DNA of 42,204 nucleotides from a virus. Below are positions 37,872 to 42,204 of the stretch, one piece after another. The first letter of the stretch is position 1. Each line of letters begins with the position of its first letter. The notes below the pieces were generated by a model. That model was not told the origin of the DNA. It worked only from the letters and a program-made list of their open reading frames with translations, and ran no database searches. Both the position numbers and the translations under genes were made by a program. The DNA is taken from IMG/VR virus record IMGVR_UViG_3300046499_000102, positions 1 through 42,204 of that record. One strand, given 5' to 3'.

Positions 37872-38533
37872 GCGTCTACTATCAAGACGATTGCGTGACG
37901 CTGTACCACGGCAACTGCCTCACCGAGCATCGCGAATGGCTGGCGGCTGATGTGCTCGTCACTGACCCGCCGTATGGGATGGCATACGAGGCGAACTTCA
38001 ACCGACACAGGAAGTCCCGCCCCAGCGTTGGCCGCCCCGTCGCTGGCGACGCTGACACCGTAGCGCGAGACGGCGTCCTCGAAGCGTGGGCAGATAAACC
38101 GGCCCTCGTGTTCGGTCGCTGGAACTGTCCCCGCCCGGCCGGCACAAGGACGCGGCTGATATGGGACCGCGGCTATCATGGCATGGGTGATCTTGCGCTC
38201 CCGTGGGGTCCGACTGATGAGGAAATCTACGTCATTGGCTCCGGCTGGGTTGGCAAGAGAACCGCCAGCGTATTGCGCGTCCCCGCCCTGATGTCAGGAG
38301 ACCGGGAACGTCCGGCCCACCCGACTCCCAAGCCGATCCCACTCATGGAGCGGCTGATCGAGAAGTGTCCACCAGGGACTATCGCCGACCCGTTTGCAGG
38401 ATCCGGCGCGACACTCATGGCGGCAAAGAACCTGGGCCGCAAAGTGATCGGCGTTGAACTCGAAGAGAAGTACTGCGAGATCATCGCGAAACGCTGCTCT
38501 CAGGAAGTGTTCGACTTCGACATTTCCGCGTAA
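37868..38533 (+). CDS. DPPY-type DNA methyltransferase (N6A/N4C)
   Basis: 221 residues. Motif IV DPPYG (Asp33-Tyr36) before motif I ADPFAGSGATLMAAKNLGRKVIGVELEEKYC (~175-205), i.e. beta-class order, and HPTPKPIPLMERLI as in phage MTases. Modifies adenine N6 or cytosine N4. TTG 37868 overlaps the previous stop by TTGA, with GGGAGCCAAGG upstream. No cognate nuclease, so an orphan methylase, probably against host restriction. Confidence 0.85.
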   Translation: MSVYYQDDCVTLYHGNCLTEHREWLAADVLVTDPPYGMAYEANFNRHRKSRPSVGRPVAGDADTVARDGVLEAWADKPALVFGRWNCPRPAGTRTRLIWDRGYHGMGDLALPWGPTDEEIYVIGSGWVGKRTASVLRVPALMSGDRERPAHPTPKPIPLMERLIEKCPPGTIADPFAGSGATLMAAKNLGRKVIGVELEEKYCEIIAKRCSQEVFDFDISA

Positions 38534-38541
38534 CCATCGAG

Positions 38542-38571
38542 TCACTGTAAGTCACTGTTGCCACGCAGTGA
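38542..38571 (+). promoter_or_regulatory. tandem TCACTG site, block 6
   Basis: TCACTG (38542-38547), TCACTG (38552-38557), inverted CAGTGA (38566-38571) 8 bases on: the same three-part form as at 28048. A -10-like TAGTCT lies at 38581-38586. Confidence 0.72.
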
Positions 38572-38580
38572 TTTGTCCTG

Positions 38581-38695
38581 TAGTCTGAAGATAGTGGAAG
38601 TACTGGACGGGAACGTAGCAGGCCCACAAACTTAATAGAATCCGCGATTGATCCTCGCGGTCAGAGAGGCCCCGTCATCCAGAGTGACGGGGCCT
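38581..38695 (+). ncRNA. possible short transcript or attenuated leader
   Basis: From the -10-like TAGTCT (38581) a transcript would hold hairpin CCGCGA/TCGCGG (38642-38660) and end at the terminator at 38667-38695 after about 100 nt. No open frame. Could be a small RNA or an attenuator for the HNH gene. Confidence 0.42.
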
Positions 38696-38698
38696 TTC
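38667..38698 (+). terminator. terminator before HNH gene
   Basis: Eleven-bp perfect stem AGGCCCCGTCA / TGACGGGGCCT with a 7-base loop, then TTTCG. A complete intrinsic terminator upstream, not downstream, of a gene. Confidence 0.8.
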
Positions 38699-38720
38699 GC
38701 ATGCCCTCTGGAGGAACCCG

Positions 38721-39293
38721 ATGAAGATTTGTTCTGTATCTGACTGCGAAACCAAGTCACGCGCCGCCGGCTTCTGCAACGCGCACTATAAGAAGAACAA
38801 GATCTACGGTGATCCACTTGGCGGCAAGCCGGGCCTAGAGGAGCGCTTCTGGGCGAAGGTTGACCAGTCCGGAGAGTGCTGGAACTGGATCGCCTCGACG
38901 TATCCAAATGGCTACGGCCAGTTCGGCATGGACGGGTCGATGCGTTGCGCCCATAGGGTCGCGTACCGGCTGGCAGTGGGACCAATCCCCGAAGGTCACC
39001 ATATAGACCATATCTGCCACAACAAACTGTGCTGCAACCCGGAACACCTGCGGCCAGTTACGAACAAGCAGAATATGGAAAACCGCTCAGGCCCCACGAA
39101 GCGCAGCGTTTCGGGCGTTCTTGGGGTTAGCTGGTCACCTACATGCGGCGGCAGGTGGCATGCTCGCGTCCGCCACAACAAGCGCGACAATCATGTTGGC
39201 TACTTCAGTAGCCTGGAGGATGCTGAAGCCGCCGTGCTCGCTAAGCGCCTAGAACTATTCACCCATAATGACCTAGACCGCATAGCGGCGTAA
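38721..39293 (+). CDS. HNH homing endonuclease with AP2-like domain, copy 2
   Basis: 190 residues, paralogue of 28115. Zinc finger Cys4, Cys9, Cys19, His22 (CSVSDCETKSRAAGFCNAHY), HNH HIDHICHNKLCCNPEHL (Asp96, His97, Asn106, His109), AP2-like end GVLGVSWSPTCGGRWHARVRHNKRDNHVGYF. ATG 38721 after TGGAGGAACCCG. It sits just after a terminator, as an inserted selfish gene would. Confidence 0.88.
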   Translation: MKICSVSDCETKSRAAGFCNAHYKKNKIYGDPLGGKPGLEERFWAKVDQSGECWNWIASTYPNGYGQFGMDGSMRCAHRVAYRLAVGPIPEGHHIDHICHNKLCCNPEHLRPVTNKQNMENRSGPTKRSVSGVLGVSWSPTCGGRWHARVRHNKRDNHVGYFSSLEDAEAAVLAKRLELFTHNDLDRIAA

Positions 39294-39304
39294 GGAGGGC
39301 CGCG

Positions 39305-39499
39305 ATGGCTTACGATCCTTCCAAGCGCCCGCGTCATCCAGTCCAAGTAGCTGAACTCAATGACGGGGTAGCCCTTCGGGGCCTCGTGACTCGCATTGAT
39401 GAACTGCTTGACGGCCCGCTGACCACCGCCGGCTGCCGATCAGGAGCCATGCACGCGCGGGCCATCCTCATCGGGACCATCAAGGCGACAACCCCCTAA
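39305..39499 (+). CDS. hypothetical 64-residue protein
   Basis: PSKRPRHPVQVAELNDGVALRGLVTRIDELLDGPLTTAGCRSGAMHARAILIGTIKATTP; ribosome site AAGGAGGGCCGCG. No family recognised. Followed by a 226-bp gap with a long inverted repeat. Confidence 0.58.
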   Translation: MAYDPSKRPRHPVQVAELNDGVALRGLVTRIDELLDGPLTTAGCRSGAMHARAILIGTIKATTP

Positions 39500-39503
39500 G
39501 TTT

Positions 39504-39601
39504 CCTCTCGCGTGGTCAAGCGTGTAAGCCGCGATGTGGACTATGTCCTTTCCGTGCCGTGCAAGCCGCCGGCTGCTCACCGAGAGCTGCCACGCGAGAG
39601 G
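39504..39601. ncRNA. possible structured RNA closed by a 12-bp stem
   Basis: CCTCTCGCGTGG (39504-39515) and its exact complement CCACGCGAGAGG (39590-39601). Inside are hairpins GGAC-TAT-GTCC, AGCC-GCC-GGCT and GCTC-ACCGA-GAGC in series, giving a multi-branch, cloverleaf-like fold. It does not fit a tRNA. The frame at 39512 through it overlaps the next gene by 140 bp and is unlikely. Confidence 0.5.
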
Positions 39602-39725
39602 GATTCACTTCCGGGAAAGTCACACAACCATGCGGCCCCGGCAAGCAAAACCGCACCTTATCGCCCTAGTTCAGCGGAAGCATCCAGAACGGGCACACTT
39701 CACCGATTGAGCAACGGGAGCGAAC

Positions 39726-41006
39726 ATGAGCAAATGCCGTTACGGTTCCACATGGACACCGAACACCGAAGCGATGACCTCACGGCAAGCCGCCAAGTTC
39801 CTTGGCATTGGCAAGTCCGGTATCAATGCCCACCGTGCAGGCAAGTGCTCATGCGAGCAGGCTAAGCCTGCTGCCGCCGAGCCTGCCACGGGACGCCTTG
39901 AACTATCGTCTGATGGCGGTTCCTTCACTGGCATTGAGGTTACTGAGCCGATCCGTGGCGACTGGTCCGCAGTGTTCGCCCGCTTCAACCTTGACCCCGC
40001 AGAGTTCGTTATCGCTGACGACACGGTCAAGATGTCGTCATGGCAGTCCTCGAAGCGCACCGACGACGGCGACCGCGACATTGTCTGGCTCTACTCATAC
40101 TCGGCCCGGTTCACCCGCAAGAGTGTTGAGTCGCGGCTAGACCTGCCGGCGCTGTATGCGGCTGCTAAGAACGCAACGCCGAAGTCAACGCCTCCCTACG
40201 AGGAACGCGCAACGGTCGTCGTGTGGGCGGATCCGCAGATCGGCAAGACCGGCTCCAGAGGCGGTACTGCTGCGCTGATCGAACGCTCCGAAGTGATCCG
40301 GGGAAAGCTTTACGCTCTCCTCGGTGAACGCAGCCCGTCGCAGATCCTTATCGCTGATGCTGGCGACGGTATCGAGGGTTTCGAGTCCGGCGGCAACCCG
40401 ATGTTTACGAACGACCTCAGCCTGTCGGGCCAGCTTGATACTTACGGTACCGAACTGTTCGAGTACATCAACGTGGCGCACAGCTTCGCGCCGGTCACGG
40501 TTGCCGGGATTCCGAGCAACCACGCCGCTTGGCGTTGTGGCAAACAGAACCTTGGACGTCCGAGTGACGACCTTGGGCTGTTCATGCACAAGCAGGTTGA
40601 GAAGGTCACTGACGCATCCGGCATGAACGTCTCATGGACCAAGCCCGCCGAGTACGACGAGAGCGTGTCTGTGGACTTCTACGGCACCAAGATCGGCCTC
40701 GTTCACGGCAACCAGTTCGGGCCCGGACAAGGCGTCACCTGGTGGCAGAAGCAGGCATTCGGGGCACAAGCCGCCGCTAGTGCTGACGTTCTCGTGCACG
40801 GCCACTATCACTCGTTCAGCGCCTCGGTAGCTGGACGTAACCCGGTCAGCGGGCGTCAACGGTACTGCCTCGGCGCGCCCACGCTCGACAACGGATCCGA
40901 CTGGTTCAGGCAGACGCAAGGCCGCGACAGTGATCCGGGGCTCATGGTGTTCGACGTAACCGCGAACGGGTTCGACCTTTCATCCTTGACGATTCTTACG
41001 GCATAG
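39726..41006 (+). CDS. metallophosphoesterase (SbcD/Mre11-like fold)
   Basis: 426 residues. N-terminal HTH-like part (~15-45, EAMTSRQAAKFLGIGKSGINAHRAG), then calcineurin-like motifs: DPQ (169-171, in VVVWADPQIGK), GD (213-214), SNH (264-266), VHGN (326-329) and GHYH (359-362). The usual DxH and GNHD are changed to DPQ and SNHA, a variant seen in phage enzymes. Likely a nuclease or phosphodiesterase acting on DNA ends. ATG after AACGGGAGCGAAC. Confidence 0.82.
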   Translation: MSKCRYGSTWTPNTEAMTSRQAAKFLGIGKSGINAHRAGKCSCEQAKPAAAEPATGRLELSSDGGSFTGIEVTEPIRGDWSAVFARFNLDPAEFVIADDTVKMSSWQSSKRTDDGDRDIVWLYSYSARFTRKSVESRLDLPALYAAAKNATPKSTPPYEERATVVVWADPQIGKTGSRGGTAALIERSEVIRGKLYALLGERSPSQILIADAGDGIEGFESGGNPMFTNDLSLSGQLDTYGTELFEYINVAHSFAPVTVAGIPSNHAAWRCGKQNLGRPSDDLGLFMHKQVEKVTDASGMNVSWTKPAEYDESVSVDFYGTKIGLVHGNQFGPGQGVTWWQKQAFGAQAAASADVLVHGHYHSFSASVAGRNPVSGRQRYCLGAPTLDNGSDWFRQTQGRDSDPGLMVFDVTANGFDLSSLTILTA

Positions 41007-41014
41007 GAGACGCA

Positions 41015-41167
41015 ATGAGTGAGACTCGCGCCAACGCCCGAGCCCGGATACTAGCGGAGGCTGTAGCCCGAGCCGCGCATATCTCGGCGGCTAACTTAGC
41101 CCTCCACGAATACGCGGCAAACGAAGCCGCAGAAGACGCGAAGTTCATCCTTAATCCGAGATGGTAG
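41015..41167 (+). CDS. hypothetical 50-residue Ala-rich protein
   Basis: Single long helix (ARARILAEAVARAAHISAANLALHEYAANEAAEDAKF). ATG 41015 after TAGGAGACGCA. Not recognised. Confidence 0.55.
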   Translation: MSETRANARARILAEAVARAAHISAANLALHEYAANEAAEDAKFILNPRW

Positions 41168-41173
41168 GAGCGC

Positions 41174-41344
41174 ATGATGAAACTGATTCAGGCGATCATC
41201 GAACTCCTCGAAGCCAAGGCCGAGAACATCCGCGAGGACACTGCAACCATGCAGCTCGGCGTTTACGCGCGCGGCTACAAAGACGGTCAAGACGACGCCA
41301 TGGACTTCGAGTTCGTCCTCACCGACGAAACCGAGGACGATTGA
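41174..41344 (+). CDS. hypothetical 56-residue acidic protein
   Basis: MMKLIQAIIELLEAKAENIRED then YARGYKDGQDDAMDFEFVL; the YxxGYxDG form is common in small phage proteins. Start 41174 (41177 possible) after GGTAGGAGCGC. Not recognised. Confidence 0.55.
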   Translation: MMKLIQAIIELLEAKAENIREDTATMQLGVYARGYKDGQDDAMDFEFVLTDETEDD

Positions 41345-41370
41345 TATTCAACTATCAGTCACTAATGGCT

Positions 41371-41402
41371 AACCCTGAATAGCGGCGAGACTATTTAGGG
41401 TT
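41371..41402. repeat. 12-bp stem-loop in 223-bp gap before HNH
   Basis: AACCCTGAATAG and CTATTTAGGGTT pair over 12 bp (one G-T) around CGGCGAGA. The rest of the gap (41345-41567) has further pairing (TAACCA/TGGTTG enclosing AGGCG/CGCCT) and no open frame. Could be a structured RNA or part of the packaging region. Confidence 0.5.
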
Positions 41403-41567
41403 GAGGGCCAAACAAAGACTAACCAGGATGAGGCGCGCTACCGCCTTGGATGGTTGGAATAAAGGATAGGTAACGAACTCCCAGGAGGTCACTATCTGCC
41501 GCGCTGGCTTACGCGCAACGCCTACCGCTGAGAAGCAGGCAGGCACACTAACTTACGTGGAGGGCTG

Positions 41568-41834
41568 ATGGTCAAGCGCAACAGTGCCGCACGAGCCCGT
41601 GACCGCGCCCGTATTGCACGCGATAAGCCAGCCTGCCACATCTGCGGCAAGGCCATCGACTACACGCTCCCACACACAGACCCCTGGTCATACGTGCTGG
41701 ACCATGTCATGCCATTGGCCAAGGGCGGGGCTGATGCGATCAGCAACAAGAAGGCCGCGCACCGTGAGTGCAACAGCAAGAAGCGCGCCCGCATCGTAGC
41801 CCCAATCGTTCGACGGTCAGGCACCCTCGACTAA
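41568..41834 (+). CDS. HNH endonuclease near the terminase end
   Basis: 88 residues. CHICGK (zinc Cys pair), catalytic LDHVMPLAKGGADAISN, and HRECNSKK complete the HNH fold. In cos-type phages such HNH proteins beside the terminase take part in DNA packaging. ATG 41568 follows GGAGGGCTG. Confidence 0.85.
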   Translation: MVKRNSAARARDRARIARDKPACHICGKAIDYTLPHTDPWSYVLDHVMPLAKGGADAISNKKAAHRECNSKKRARIVAPIVRRSGTLD

Positions 41835-41850
41835 TACAAAGCGAGGCAGT

Positions 41851-42204
41851 ATGTGCGTGGAAGACGACTGCACCCAGCAGGCAAGGGCAGATCGTAAGCT
41901 CTGCGCAATGCACGAGATGCGGCGATACCGGGCATCCAAGCGAGACGCACACTGCACCGAGGCTGACTGCGAGTCAGTGCCATACGCGCGAGGGCTATGC
42001 AGCAAGCACTACAACGCGCGCAATAGGGATGAGCAAGGGCGCGCAGTATCGCCTAGTGATTCGTGGCGCAACCCCAAGAAGATAGCGCGCAACAACCTGC
42101 GCAAGGCACTGACGCGAGGCGCACCACATGGCGAACTCATCGTCAACGCGGACATCTTCGATAGAGATGGATGGGCATGCCAACTATGCGCCCACCCAAT
42201 AGAC
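41851..42204 (+). CDS. double-zinc-finger HNH protein (cut by window end)
   Basis: 118 residues visible, open to the last base. Two zinc fingers (CVEDDCTQQARADRKLCAMH and, after ASKRDA, HCTEADC...ARGLCSKHY) of the same type as in 28115 and 38721, a helical linker, then DIFDRDGWACQLCAHPID, the start of an HNH domain with its first Cys pair. The catalytic DH and N/H residues must lie beyond the window. Ribosome site GAGGCAGT. Confidence 0.75.
   Translation, partial: MCVEDDCTQQARADRKLCAMHEMRRYRASKRDAHCTEADCESVPYARGLCSKHYNARNRDEQGRAVSPSDSWRNPKKIARNNLRKALTRGAPHGELIVNADIFDRDGWACQLCAHPID

Noticed and set aside
39655-39725. tRNA-like stretch with CTAGTTCAGCGG
   Set aside because: A D-arm-like start but no T-arm consensus and no consistent cloverleaf.
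39512-39865. 118-codon open frame across the 226-bp gap
   Set aside because: It overlaps the well-supported metallophosphoesterase start by 140 bp, has a poor ribosome site, and passes through the 12-bp inverted repeat.
1-42204. Window as a circular, complete genome
   Set aside because: Joining the last base to the first would end the 41851 HNH gene after RRFLSPRFFSKPDR, without its catalytic part. Some sequence is missing at the right end.
1-42204. CRISPR array, insertion sequences or rRNA
   Set aside because: No regularly spaced repeats of 23-40 bp, no transposase-like frame and no rRNA-like stretch were seen.

Overview
The window reads as nearly all of the genome of a temperate, tailed actinobacteriophage with a long non-contractile tail (siphovirus). 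GC content is high, start codons are often GTG or TTG, and the terminase, tape measure, lysin and zinc-finger HNH types match phages of Arthrobacter and other Micrococcaceae. The host is inferred from gene style, not proven. The right end cuts through an HNH gene, so the window is not a closed genome.

Left arm (about 0-20.7 kb, + strand): small and large terminase, portal, MuF-like protein, scaffold, HK97-type capsid, connector and tail-completion proteins, major tail protein, a tail-assembly chaperone pair joined by a -1 frameshift at T TTT TTG, a 1030-residue tape measure, distal tail and baseplate-like proteins, a trimeric-fibre-like protein with an S74-like C-terminus, and a tail protein carrying an SGNH hydrolase. 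Two small minus-strand genes sit in this arm: a lipoprotein, and a Cys/His miniprotein. The lysis cassette follows: two membrane proteins, a CHAP-like endolysin and an r1t-like holin, ending at a bidirectional terminator.

Lysogeny region (20.7-25 kb): a tyrosine integrase with two small upstream genes on the minus strand; a candidate attP made of an alanine-type tRNA/tmRNA 3' end beside three tandem decamers; a short rightward unit; three stacked terminators; an ImmA/IrrE-type metalloprotease and an HTH repressor on the minus strand; and a divergent Cro-like HTH gene expressed from a promoter that appears leaderless.

Right arm (25-41.8 kb, + strand): about 45 mostly tiny early genes, usually overlapping by 4 bp. 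Recognisable functions are an excisionase-like HTH, two HNH-AP2 homing endonucleases, a RecE/Cas4-like nuclease, a thioredoxin/NrdH-like protein, SSB, a C5-cytosine methylase, a DUF3310 protein, a replication initiator-like protein with a possible internal origin, a RusA-like resolvase, a DPPY methylase, a metallophosphoesterase, and HNH endonucleases next to the terminase end.

The most striking unexplained signal is a repeated regulatory element, TCACTG-N4-TCACTG, with a 10-bp period. It is always on the + strand. One copy lies in each of the five true gaps between gene blocks from 25.0 to 38.7 kb, and one lies before the short unit at 22.8 kb. Single or inverted TCACTG copies lie in the repressor and Cro promoters. 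It looks like a genome-wide operator or stoperator network controlled by the phage immunity switch.
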